Shown here in pieces: positions 1-6,924 of a DNA stretch of 10,512 nt. The stretch's first letter is position 1; each line of letters begins with the position of its first letter. Below the pieces are notes generated by a model. It did not search any database and was not told the origin of the DNA. It was given only the letters and a program-made list of their open reading frames with translations. The position numbers and the translations under genes are program-made. This stretch comes from JABDKJ01 sp039028335 (GTDB taxonomy: Bacteria > Bacteroidota > Bacteroidia > Flavobacteriales_D > JABDKJ01), in the NCBI GenBank assembly GCA_039028335.1, contig JBCCIF010000107.1, forward strand, positions 1 to 10,512. The letters run 5' to 3'.

Positions 1-493
1 TTATTTTGGAGAGAATAAAGACAAGTTAGAAATAATGGTTGGCGATCTCTTACGTGAAAAAGGTAAAAACATTGCTACTGCCGAAAGTTGCACAGGGGGA
101 TATATCGCACATTTGCTTACCAGCGTTCCGGGTAGTTCTGCATATTATGAAGGTTCATTTATTACGTATAGTTACGATTTAAAGTCGGAAATGCTTGGCG
201 TGGATAAGCAAACCATTTATGACAAAGGTGCGGTTTCAGAAGAAGTGGTGCTTCAAATGGCAGAGGGTGTCCGAAAGCACATGAATGTAGACTATGCCAT
301 TGCTGTTTCAGGAATTGCTGGTCCTGACGGAGGAACCGAAGAAAAGCCAGTAGGAACCGTATGGATGGCTCTTGCAACCCCAGAGGGTGTTGAAGCAAAG
401 AAATTTCTATTTGGAAGAATGCGCATGAACAATATTCGGTATACAGCCATAACAGCCTTGAATTGGTTGAGGAAGGAATTGCTCGCCAATTGA
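1..493 (+). CDS. cinA: CinA family protein (competence/damage-inducible protein A), C-terminal part, 5' end outside window
   Basis: The frame is open to the left edge: codons from base 2 read YFGENKDKLEI before the first ATG at 35. This matches the linker that leads into the C-terminal domain of full-length CinA, so I treat the gene as truncated by the window rather than starting at 35. The visible part is the CinA C-terminal domain, the same fold as PncC, which in characterised members deamidates nicotinamide mononucleotide in pyridine-nucleotide recycling. Diagnostic stretches are ATAESCTGG just after the linker, VPGSSAYYEGSFITY, GAVSEEVV, AVSGIAGPDGGTEEKPVGTVW, and a final NNIRYTAITALNWLRK helix. 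The N-terminal MoCF-like domain should lie to the left. It ends in TGA at 491-493. In related genomes cinA sits directly before rpmB; here two envelope genes intervene. Cytoplasmic. The family call is very secure; the deaminase activity is known only from relatives. Confidence 0.95.
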   Translation, partial: YFGENKDKLEIMVGDLLREKGKNIATAESCTGGYIAHLLTSVPGSSAYYEGSFITYSYDLKSEMLGVDKQTIYDKGAVSEEVVLQMAEGVRKHMNVDYAIAVSGIAGPDGGTEEKPVGTVWMALATPEGVEAKKFLFGRMRMNNIRYTAITALNWLRKELLAN

Positions 494-528
494 TGAAACC
501 TAGGATGCCTTGATTTTGTATAAAATCT

Positions 529-1626
529 GTGCACCGATTACTTTGCATATTTCTATTACCCTGTTGCCTATTTGGTCAAAACGATTCCATTGAAGATAGA
601 TTACTGATTAACGCAGATTTTCGATTCAGAATAGAACAGGATTGGAATTCACAGCGATCTGATGGGACTTACAGAGATGATCGTTCCAGAGCCCGTATCA
701 GAGCGAGATTAGGATTGACCTACATGGCAAAGCATGAAAAACTGGGGTTTCGAATGCGTACGGGAAACCCTAAAAAACAGCAGGATCCGCAAATTACTTT
801 GGGTAACAGTGAGAATGAGCTGGAGGGATTACCGGTGTCTATTGAGCGCGCTTTTTATGCTTTCGAGAAAGGCGAATGGTATTTTTGGCTCGGGAAAAAT
901 GATTTTTCATTTTACAAAAATAATGAGCTATTCTGGAGCGATAATGTTTTTCCAGAAGGTCTCTTTATCAGCTATACAAAAGGAAAAATCAATCTATCCG
1001 CAGGACATTTTATTATTCAATCTTCAAATCAAGATTTTGGATTAGATGCATTTCTGTCAGCCTTTCAAGTGGGCTATGCTATGAATGATCGTTTCAAATT
1101 AAATCCAGGTTTATACTATTTCAATAAGATGGCTCATATTCCAGATGGAAATGAGACATTTCAATTGAACTACGCTATCGCTCATTTGAACGGTTTTTTT
1201 CAATTTAAAAAAGCACCGCTCAAGCTTAAATTTGATGTGTATAGAAATTTAATTGATTATACGAACAATGACCAAATTCAACAGGCCTTTGCGAAAGAGG
1301 TCAATGCATTGGCTTTTGGGCTGGCCTATAAAGAACTCGAATCTCCAAAGGATTGGAGGCTTGAATTGACATATACATATTTAGAGCAATATGCCAATGT
1401 CAATTATTTTGCACAGAACGACTGGGCAAGATGGGATTATTCCGCTTTCGACTCACCAGATGGAAGACTTTCAAATTTGAAGGGGCTCGAACTTGTTGGG
1501 TCATATCAATTGAGAGAAAAAACAAGTTTGACAGTCAAATACTATATAGTTGAAGACATCATTCGAAATGGACCTTTTCAGGAGACGGGTAGTCGCATAC
1601 GATTAGATCTTGATTTCAAGATATAA
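529..1626 (+). CDS. Porin-like outer-membrane beta-barrel protein
   Basis: A 365-residue exported protein. Residues 1-16 (MHRLLCIFLLPCCLFG, then Q) form a short signal peptide. The rest alternates short amphipathic strands rich in aromatic and charged residues (FRFRIEQDW, RARIRARLGLTYMA, LGFRMRTG, WYFWLGKNDFSFYK, INLSAGHFII, FKLNPGLYYF, LKLKFDVYRN, WRLELTYTYL, TSLTVKYYIVED). It ends in the strand RIRLDLDFKI, as barrel proteins do. The N-terminal pattern with SDGTYRDDRSRARIRARLGL and RTGNPKKQQDPQITLG resembles the putative porins of Bacteroidota. The substrate cannot be told from sequence. The start is GTG at 529: the frame has a stop at 511-513 and no ATG between it and the signal peptide. 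The gene begins 35 bases after cinA and ends at a hairpin it shares with the convergent repeat-protein gene. It could be co-transcribed with cinA. Barrel fold likely; family name tentative. Confidence 0.75.
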   Translation: MHRLLCIFLLPCCLFGQNDSIEDRLLINADFRFRIEQDWNSQRSDGTYRDDRSRARIRARLGLTYMAKHEKLGFRMRTGNPKKQQDPQITLGNSENELEGLPVSIERAFYAFEKGEWYFWLGKNDFSFYKNNELFWSDNVFPEGLFISYTKGKINLSAGHFIIQSSNQDFGLDAFLSAFQVGYAMNDRFKLNPGLYYFNKMAHIPDGNETFQLNYAIAHLNGFFQFKKAPLKLKFDVYRNLIDYTNNDQIQQAFAKEVNALAFGLAYKELESPKDWRLELTYTYLEQYANVNYFAQNDWARWDYSAFDSPDGRLSNLKGLELVGSYQLREKTSLTVKYYIVEDIIRNGPFQETGSRIRLDLDFKI

Positions 1627-1627
1627 A

Positions 1628-1655
1628 AAAACCACCCCAATGAAGAGGTGGTTTT
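1628..1655. terminator. Bidirectional intrinsic terminator between convergent genes
   Basis: The arms AAAACCACC (1628-1636) and GGTGGTTTT (1647-1655) are perfectly complementary over 9 bp around a 10-base loop. The A-run on one side and the T-run on the other make the hairpin usable in both directions. It lies 1 base after the porin-like gene stop and 22 bases after the stop of the minus-strand repeat protein, exactly where one shared terminator is expected. Confidence 0.85.
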
Positions 1656-1677
1656 ATGGTTGGATATTTAGATCGGT

Positions 1678-3645
1678 TTAGTTTGAACATCCTATTGAGA
1701 GCACTTTGAATGTGGCATCGGCCACTCCCATGCACACGCTCATTCCTCCACCAGTGCTTACAAGAGAATAGGTTTCCCCGGGAATCAGATCACCAGGTAA
1801 TACGCTTATTCCAGAAGCTACAATAGTGTTATTGGAATCCAATAGATCATAAGTATTTGACGAACCCATTGATCCGGGTAGGGGGCCTAAAGGTCCTTCA
1901 ATTGCTGTTGGAAGATTTTCGAAAATAATAAGATCTTGAAAGTCTTGATCCAGACTGATCTCTACATTTGCTGTGCAAGAAGCACTTAGGCCGTTCGAAT
2001 CTGTAACGGTCAATGTAACTTCTGTCGACCCCAGTGAATTGCAATCAAATTCTGTCTGACTTAAGGTAAGACTTGCGATTCCACATGCATCGTTAGAACC
2101 TGCGTCTACTGCTGCAGCATTTATGCTGATGCTTGGTGTAACGAGATTTAGGTCGGCTGAAATATCTTGACACAGTGCTTCAGGAGCTTGGTTATCTTCT
2201 ACCGTAACCGATGAAAAACAGACCTCAGTATTTCCAGCTGCGTCAGTAGCAGTGCATTCAACAATGTGTTCCCCAACTGGAAAAATACTTCCAGGCGCTG
2301 GATTGCAGACAACCGTGACGGCCGAACAAAAATCGAAGGCTTCCGGAGTTTCAAAAAAGACAGCCGCTTCGCACATGTTTGGCTCTGCCGGTACAACAGT
2401 TTGAGTGCACTGAATAACAGGCTCTTCAGTATCTGGTGGTGCGACCAATGATACACTTTGCGATTCTACGCAAAATGGATTATTTGATTTGCTCACATAG
2501 ACAGTATAGCTCCCTTCGGAGAGTAGTTCAAATTCACTTTCTTCTTGAAAATTTGTTCCATCTATAGAGTATCTTAAATCGGCATTGCCATTGACACAAT
2601 CGTTACAAGTAGCTTCAATGCTTATTGCCCCATCAGATTGGAATGAACAAAATGGGGCTGAAGTAGTGACATTGTCAATTGAAATGTCACACGAGCAAAA
2701 ATCCTGAATTTGAATTAAGCTGTTGCATTCAGACATATTTCCTGTAATTGATGGAAAGCCTCCAATTGCTCCCGGTGTAGTCAAAAGCGTTTCGAAAACA
2801 CAACAAACTTGCAAACTTGAATTGTCTCTCAAAAGGAAAGTGTTTCCTACCGAGCTCAATGAATTGAAATCATTGACATCAGTTAACGAAGAATTGTCTC
2901 GAACAAAAAAGCTATTTCCTATGGAAACCAGAGAATTTACGTCTTTGATTTCGGTCAAAGAAGGGTTGAATCCAAAGGTAAAATTACCGAGAGTGATTGC
3001 TGTCAAAGAAGGAAGACTAATGGTTGATAGATTGGTGTTCCAAAATCTGAGATTCCCAGATGCGCTTGTAGGAGGGCCAGTAATTGTTTCGAGAAGTCCT
3101 AGGTTAACACTGTTAAGACTAGGGTGATCAAATACATCCAATGAACCAGCTGTAACCAGGGAAGATAGGTCTAGCGTCTCTAAGCTAATATTATCGAATA
3201 AATTTATTCCGAAATCGTCCGAAGCGCTCTGTAAAGCCGGCATATTTATGCTAATCAATACATCGTTCCTAAATATTCCAATTCGTTGAGATGAAGTCAA
3301 AACAGGAAAGGATATGTTCGTTAAAGAAGCATTCGTGTCAAATCTGATTCCCGAGACCGTGCTGATTGAAGTTAAATTTGGAAATGTAGCATCAGTTAAC
3401 AAAGGATTATCGTCAATTCGGAGATATCCGACAGAGGTTAAGCCAGCAAGTGCGTTGATATTTGTGATGTCAGCACCAGTTACGGTAACAGTGCCAGTAA
3501 CTTCCGTAAAGGAAAATGCATCTACTCCAGCTTGCGTGGATAAAGTGATGCTACCATTTAATGTTTGAGCTTTGGAACTTCCAAAGCATAAGAAGGCAGT
3601 ACATAGGATAATGCATACCCTTGTAGAGTTGAGTAGGTTGAACAT
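1678..3645 (-). CDS. Secreted multidomain protein: leucine-rich L-domain-like repeats, SprB-like module, HYR domain
   Basis: A 655-residue protein starting at the ATG at 3645. A TTG 24 bases further upstream would add 8 residues, but this ATG puts a standard signal peptide at the N-terminus (NLLNSTRVCIILCTAFLCFGSSKA, then Q). Residues 69-280 hold about nine leucine-rich units of 22-29 residues, beginning near 69, 91, 116, 138, 163, 185, 214, 239 and 263, of the form LxSIGN-xFxxxxNxSLTxIxxxN. They resemble receptor L-domain/ECM33-type repeats. A Cys-rich cap follows (CC at 281-282; Cys at 307, 317, 319). Residues 320-400 look like a SprB-type repeat (CSFQSDGAISI ... YSIDGTNFQ ... GSYTVYVS). 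Residues 403-484 are a clear HYR domain (EEPVIQC ... FPVGEHIVECTATDAAGN ... SSVTVED). Residues 485-566 are a second, divergent immunoglobulin-like module, and 567-655 are unassigned. No recognisable T9SS sorting tail closes the protein. Likely role in surface adhesion or binding (inference only). Confidence 0.85.
   Translation of the reverse strand: MFNLLNSTRVCIILCTAFLCFGSSKAQTLNGSITLSTQAGVDAFSFTEVTGTVTVTGADITNINALAGLTSVGYLRIDDNPLLTDATFPNLTSISTVSGIRFDTNASLTNISFPVLTSSQRIGIFRNDVLISINMPALQSASDDFGINLFDNISLETLDLSSLVTAGSLDVFDHPSLNSVNLGLLETITGPPTSASGNLRFWNTNLSTISLPSLTAITLGNFTFGFNPSLTEIKDVNSLVSIGNSFFVRDNSSLTDVNDFNSLSSVGNTFLLRDNSSLQVCCVFETLLTTPGAIGGFPSITGNMSECNSLIQIQDFCSCDISIDNVTTSAPFCSFQSDGAISIEATCNDCVNGNADLRYSIDGTNFQEESEFELLSEGSYTVYVSKSNNPFCVESQSVSLVAPPDTEEPVIQCTQTVVPAEPNMCEAAVFFETPEAFDFCSAVTVVCNPAPGSIFPVGEHIVECTATDAAGNTEVCFSSVTVEDNQAPEALCQDISADLNLVTPSISINAAAVDAGSNDACGIASLTLSQTEFDCNSLGSTEVTLTVTDSNGLSASCTANVEISLDQDFQDLIIFENLPTAIEGPLGPLPGSMGSSNTYDLLDSNNTIVASGISVLPGDLIPGETYSLVSTGGGMSVCMGVADATFKVLSIGCSN
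2819..2962 (-). repeat. 72-base tandem repeat (two copies) inside the leucine-rich region
   Basis: Two adjacent 72-base units start with the same decamer, GAATTGTCTC, at 2819 and 2891. They encode the most similar pair of leucine-rich units, SIGNSFFVRDNSSLTDVND and SVGNTFLLRDNSSL. The period equals 24 codons, so copy-number change keeps the frame. The units have diverged at DNA level, so this looks like older protein-repeat expansion, not a recent duplication. Confidence 0.65.
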
Positions 3646-3879
3646 GTTTATAAAATTTAAGGTAATCAATCCTTGCTCATCAAGAATTGAAGTGTTTTTA
3701 GTTTTGTCAATAGTTGATCAAATGAAACAAAAATTAGACGAACTACAAAATAATATAGCTTAAAAACTTATTTGGTCGGATAAAAGACATAACTATTTAT
3801 GTGATTTCAATTCAAAGGTTTCTGCTAGTTATTAGATCAAATATGCTTTTATTAGTCTGTTGAAACATATTTCTTTTTA

Positions 3880-3910
3880 TTGCGGTTTAAGAATAAAATT
3901 TGCATCTTTG
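3880..3910 (+). promoter_or_regulatory. Probable Bacteroidota-type promoter for the rpmB operon
   Basis: CATCTTTG at 3903-3910, followed by CAGCCC, matches the TAnnTTTG -7 box at all but the first base. A TTG at 3880-3882 lies 20 bases upstream, a suitable -33 spacing. Transcription would start roughly 10-15 bases before the rpmB ATG at 3930, giving a very short leader. The other 230 or so bases between the divergent genes (3646-3879) are AT-rich. I see no gene there and no clear minus-strand promoter for the repeat protein. Confidence 0.45.
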
Positions 3911-3929
3911 CAGCCCAAAATTTGAGACG

Positions 3930-4172
3930 ATGTCTAGAATTTGTCAAATAACAGGAAAAAAGGCAATGGTCGGGAATAACGTTTCCTTCTCGAAGAGAAG
4001 AACGAAGCGCAAATTTAACCCGAATTTACAGAATAAGAAATTCTATTTGGAATCAGAGAAGAGATGGATTCGATTGAAGCTATCTACCTCAGGTATCCGT
4101 TTAATTAATAAAGTTGGACTAGAAGAGGCCTTGAAAAGAGCAAAAGCTGCTGGTCACTTGGCTAAGGTTTAA
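3930..4172 (+). CDS. rpmB: 50S ribosomal protein bL28
   Basis: An 80-residue protein of the normal length for bL28 in this phylum. It has the expected start MSRICQITGKKAMVGNNVSFSKRRTKRKFNPN and the closing helix GLEEALKRAKAAG. It is highly basic, as expected for an rRNA-binding protein of the large subunit. The frame extends upstream to a TTG at 3900, but that would overlap the promoter and add residues not found in bL28, so the ATG at 3930 is chosen. No Shine-Dalgarno is present, as usual in Bacteroidota. The CxxC pairs of zinc-binding bL28 forms are absent. It is the first gene of an operon with rpmG 19 bases downstream. Confidence 0.98.
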   Translation: MSRICQITGKKAMVGNNVSFSKRRTKRKFNPNLQNKKFYLESEKRWIRLKLSTSGIRLINKVGLEEALKRAKAAGHLAKV

Positions 4173-4191
4173 GCGATTATATTGAGCAAAA

Positions 4192-4374
4192 ATGGCAAAG
4201 AAAGGAAATAGAGTACAAGTTATTCTTGAGTGCACAGAGCACAAAACAAGCGGAATGCCGGGTACTTCTCGTTATGTAACAACGAAGAACAGAAAGAATA
4301 CTCCGGATAGAATTGAATTAAAAAAGTACAATCCAATATTGAGAAAGTACACAGTTCATAAAGAGATTAAATAA
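4192..4374 (+). CDS. rpmG: 50S ribosomal protein bL33, zinc-independent form
   Basis: A 60-residue protein, MAKKGNRVQVILECTEHKTSG ... RYVTTKNRKNTPDRIELKKYNPILRKYTVHKEIK, matching bL33 from end to end. Zinc-binding bL33 has two CxxC pairs. Here the first is reduced to a single Cys (ECTEHK) and the second is replaced by NPIL, so this is a C-minus form that folds without zinc. It has the extra HKTSGMPGTSR loop common in Bacteroidota. The ATG at 4192 follows an A-rich stretch (GAGCAAAA) rather than a Shine-Dalgarno. It lies between rpmB (19 bases before) and the DUF4295 gene (7 bases after), surely in the same transcript. Confidence 0.98.
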   Translation: MAKKGNRVQVILECTEHKTSGMPGTSRYVTTKNRKNTPDRIELKKYNPILRKYTVHKEIK

Positions 4375-4381
4375 TTGAATC

Positions 4382-4537
4382 ATGGCAAAGAAGACGGTAG
4401 CAACATTACAGACTGGTGGTGGAAAGAATCACACGAAAGTGATTAAAATGGTGAAAAGTGGAAAGAACGGTGCATATGCTTTCAGAGAGGCCATCGTTCA
4501 CAATGATGAAGTAAAAAATTGGTTCGCACAGGACTGA
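4382..4537 (+). CDS. DUF4295 family small basic protein, probable Bacteroidota-specific ribosomal protein (bL38)
   Basis: A 51-codon gene, short enough to be lost to length cut-offs. It reads MAKKTVATLQTGGGKNHTKV, continues with IKMVKSGKNGAYAFREAIVH and ends NDEVKNWFAQD, with TGA at 4535-4537. The start MAKKTVA-LQTG, the segment KxIKMVKSxKxGAY and the length of about 50 residues are those of DUF4295, which always travels with rpmB and rpmG in this phylum. It starts 7 bases after the rpmG stop and is followed by a strong terminator, so it is the last gene of the ribosomal operon. From memory, the Flavobacterium johnsoniae ribosome structure shows a DUF4295 protein as a large-subunit component named bL38. 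I could not check this, so I leave the symbol empty. The gene itself is certain. Confidence 0.94.
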   Translation: MAKKTVATLQTGGGKNHTKVIKMVKSGKNGAYAFREAIVHNDEVKNWFAQD

Positions 4538-4561
4538 TTTTCACAAAAGCATTTTTTATTG

Positions 4562-4595
4562 AAGGCTTCTGACTAAATAGTTAGAGGCCTTTTTT
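4562..4595 (+). terminator. Intrinsic terminator after the ribosomal-protein operon
   Basis: The left arm AAGGCTTCTGAC (4562-4573) pairs with the right arm GTTAGAGGCCTT (4580-4591) over 12 bp including two G-U pairs, around the loop TAAATA. A run of six T (4590-4595) follows. It ends only 11 bases before the ftsY ATG, so ftsY must depend on read-through or on a promoter I cannot identify. Confidence 0.88.
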
Positions 4596-4606
4596 GTCTA
4601 GATACT

Positions 4607-5560
4607 ATGGCATTATTCGGAATATTCGGAAAAGAAAAAAAGGAGAGCCTTGATAAAGGACTCGAAAAGACAAAAAGCAGCATTTTCGGAAAAATTTCCA
4701 GAGCGGTAGCTGGGAAATCAAAAGTTGATGACGAAGTTCTCGACAACCTAGAAGAAGTGCTGGTTACTTCTGATGTTGGAGTAAATACTACGCTTAAAAT
4801 AATTGAACGAATTGAAGAACGAGTCGCGAGAGACAAGTACATCGGTACGGATGAGTTGAATTCAATTTTGAAAGATGAGATTGCCAATCTTCTGGAAGAG
4901 AACAATACGGTAGACCTTGCCAAATTTGAAATTCCACAAACAGAAGAACCCTATGTCATTATGGTAGTTGGTGTTAATGGAGTCGGCAAGACTACTACAA
5001 TAGGAAAATTGGCTCACCAATTCAAAAAGCAGGGGAAATCAGTCATGTTAGGTGCTGCAGATACCTTTAGAGCAGCAGCGGTTGATCAATTGAAGATATG
5101 GTCTGAAAGAGTAGATGTTCCTATAGTTCAACAGGGCATGGGGGCCGATCCCGCCTCAGTGGCTTTTGATACAGTTCAATCTGCAGCTGCGGCTGGAACG
5201 GATGTTGTAATTATTGATACTGCTGGGAGATTGCATAATAAAGTCAATTTGATGAACGAGTTGACTAAAATCAAGAGGGTCGTGCAAAAGCACATTGAAT
5301 CAGCTCCGCATGAAATTCTCTTAGTTTTGGATGGATCAACAGGACAAAATGCATTTGAACAAGCAAAGCAATTTTCAGCAGCCACAGAAATTACGGCCTT
5401 GGCCATAACCAAACTAGATGGAACGGCTAAAGGTGGCGTTGTTATCGGAATATCTGATCAATTGAAGGTGCCAGTAAAGTACATCGGTGTAGGTGAGCAA
5501 ATGGAAGATTTGCAAATATTCAATCGCCATGAGTTTGTGGACTCTTTATTTAGTTCATAA
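4607..5560 (+). CDS. ftsY: Signal recognition particle receptor FtsY
   Basis: A 317-residue SRP GTPase, complete in its NG core but with only a short N-terminus (MALFGIFGKEKKESLDKGL) in place of the long acidic A domain of enteric FtsY. The four-helix N domain covers about residues 15-105. The G domain shows G1 GVNGVGKTTT (122-131), DTFRAAAVDQL (152-162), DTAGRLHNK (204-212), LDGSTGQNA (241-249), TKLDGTAKGG (268-277) and the closing YIGVGEQMEDLQIFNRHEFVDSLF. It docks SRP-bound ribosomes at the inner membrane for co-translational insertion; the amphipathic N-terminus is the likely membrane anchor. The ATG at 4607 is the only sensible start and has no Shine-Dalgarno. It begins 11 bases after a terminator, and rimO follows after 53 bases. 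Confidence 0.98.
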   Translation: MALFGIFGKEKKESLDKGLEKTKSSIFGKISRAVAGKSKVDDEVLDNLEEVLVTSDVGVNTTLKIIERIEERVARDKYIGTDELNSILKDEIANLLEENNTVDLAKFEIPQTEEPYVIMVVGVNGVGKTTTIGKLAHQFKKQGKSVMLGAADTFRAAAVDQLKIWSERVDVPIVQQGMGADPASVAFDTVQSAAAAGTDVVIIDTAGRLHNKVNLMNELTKIKRVVQKHIESAPHEILLVLDGSTGQNAFEQAKQFSAATEITALAITKLDGTAKGGVVIGISDQLKVPVKYIGVGEQMEDLQIFNRHEFVDSLFSS

Positions 5561-5613
5561 CAGAGTAACTTATAAAATTAAAATACGCGATTTAGACTTC
5601 TGAACTTCAAGAT

Positions 5614-6924
5614 TTGAAAACAAAGCCACTCATAAAGAATAAAGTTAACGTAGTAACACTCGGCTGTTCAAAGAACATTTTCGATTCTGAGGTACTAATG
5701 AAACAATTGCATTCCAATGATTTCAAAGTTGAACATGAAAGCCAGGAATACGATTCAGAAATAGTCATTGTGAACACCTGCGGTTTTATTGATAATGCAA
5801 AGCAGGAGAGCATCGATACTATTCTTGCATATGCCGATGCGAAAGAAGAAGGGAAAGTGGATAAACTCATTGTCACAGGATGTTTGTCCGAACGCTATGC
5901 AGGTGACTTAGAAAAAGAAATTCCTCAAGTTGATTCATGGTTTGGAACGCGCGATCTACCTCGACTCTTAAAAACGCTAAAGGCAGATTATAAAAGTGAA
6001 TTGGTGGGAGAGCGTTTGCTGACCACTCCATCTCATTATGCCTATTTGAAAATTGCCGAGGGATGTGATCGCCCTTGCAGTTTTTGTGCGATTCCTTTGA
6101 TGAGAGGAAAGCATCGAAGTACACCAAAGGAAGCTCTGGTAGAACAGACCAAGAGTTTAGTTGCGGGGGGTGTAAAGGAAATCATGCTTATAGCCCAAGA
6201 TCTGACCTATTACGGATTGGATATATATAAGAAAAGAGCATTGTCCGAATTGCTTCGAGAATTGTCGGATATCAGTGGATTGGATTGGATTCGCTTGCAT
6301 TATGCCTATCCCTCTGGTTTTCCATTAGATGTAATTGACGTCATGAAAGAAAAAGAGAATATCTGCAACTATTTGGATATGCCGCTGCAACATGCCTCTA
6401 CAAAAATGTTGAAGTCAATGAGAAGAGGAATCACGAGAGAAAAGACCTATCAACTGGTTCAAGATATTCGAGAGCGCATCCCCGACATTGCATTAAGAAC
6501 AACATTGATAACGGGCTATCCTGGCGAAACGGAAGAGGATTTTCGCGAAATGTTGGAATGGATTGAGGATATACGTTTTGAACGTCTAGGTGCATTTACC
6601 TATAGTCATGAAGAGAACACGCATGCATATAGTTTAGTGGACGATGTTCCTGATGAATTAAAGAAAGAGCGTCAAGAGGCTGTTATGGAAATTCAATCGC
6701 ATATTTCATTCGAGAAAAATCAGGCCATGGTTGGAAAAGAACTCAAGGTTCTTTTTGACAGAGCGGAAGGTGACTATTTCATAGGAAGAACGGAGTTTGA
6801 TTCTCCTGAAGTAGATAATGAAGTAATGGTTCCAAAAAAGGACAACTACACTAGAATAGGTGACTTTGCAACAGTTCGAATTACTTCAGCCAGTCATTAT
6901 GACCTTGAAGGTGAATTGATCTAA
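5614..6924 (+). CDS. rimO: Ribosomal protein uS12 methylthiotransferase RimO
   Basis: A 436-residue radical-SAM enzyme that adds a methylthio group to a conserved Asp of ribosomal protein uS12. The N-terminal UPF0004 domain carries the auxiliary 4Fe-4S cysteines C18 (TLGCSKN), C56 (NTCGF) and C90 (TGCLSERY). The radical-SAM domain has C151-x3-C155-x2-C158 (EGCDRPCSFCAIP), followed by MRGKHRSTP, HYAYPSGFP, YLDMPLQHAS and TTLITGYPGETEEDF. A TRAM domain closes the protein (about 373-436). The LxxxTYSHEENTHAY segment fits RimO rather than MiaB. The start is TTG at 5614: the frame is closed by TAG at 5593-5595, no ATG or GTG lies between, and the next in-frame ATG falls after C18. It follows ftsY in the same direction, probably in one transcript. 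Its stop overlaps the stop of the convergent GNAT gene by 4 bases. Confidence 0.98.
   Translation: MKTKPLIKNKVNVVTLGCSKNIFDSEVLMKQLHSNDFKVEHESQEYDSEIVIVNTCGFIDNAKQESIDTILAYADAKEEGKVDKLIVTGCLSERYAGDLEKEIPQVDSWFGTRDLPRLLKTLKADYKSELVGERLLTTPSHYAYLKIAEGCDRPCSFCAIPLMRGKHRSTPKEALVEQTKSLVAGGVKEIMLIAQDLTYYGLDIYKKRALSELLRELSDISGLDWIRLHYAYPSGFPLDVIDVMKEKENICNYLDMPLQHASTKMLKSMRRGITREKTYQLVQDIRERIPDIALRTTLITGYPGETEEDFREMLEWIEDIRFERLGAFTYSHEENTHAYSLVDDVPDELKKERQEAVMEIQSHISFEKNQAMVGKELKVLFDRAEGDYFIGRTEFDSPEVDNEVMVPKKDNYTRIGDFATVRITSASHYDLEGELI

Noticed and set aside
162..548. Minus-strand open frame opposite cinA
   Set aside because: It is a shadow of the cinA coding strand. Its residue make-up is irregular and no domain is visible, while the plus strand is certain.
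2723..3127. Plus-strand 134-codon open frame inside the repeat-protein gene
   Set aside because: It is antisense to the leucine-rich repeats, and its apparent repeats (SLTSVNEEL, SLISVKEGL) are just the reverse complement of those units.
3572..3763. Plus-strand 63-codon frame over the start of the repeat-protein gene
   Set aside because: It covers the antisense of a signal peptide and an AT-rich spacer. There is no promoter, homology or sensible composition.
3646..3879. Possible small RNA or riboswitch in the divergent spacer before rpmB
   Set aside because: The stretch is AT-rich without a stable paired structure that I can trace. The rpmB promoter sits next to the gene, so no long leader would be transcribed.
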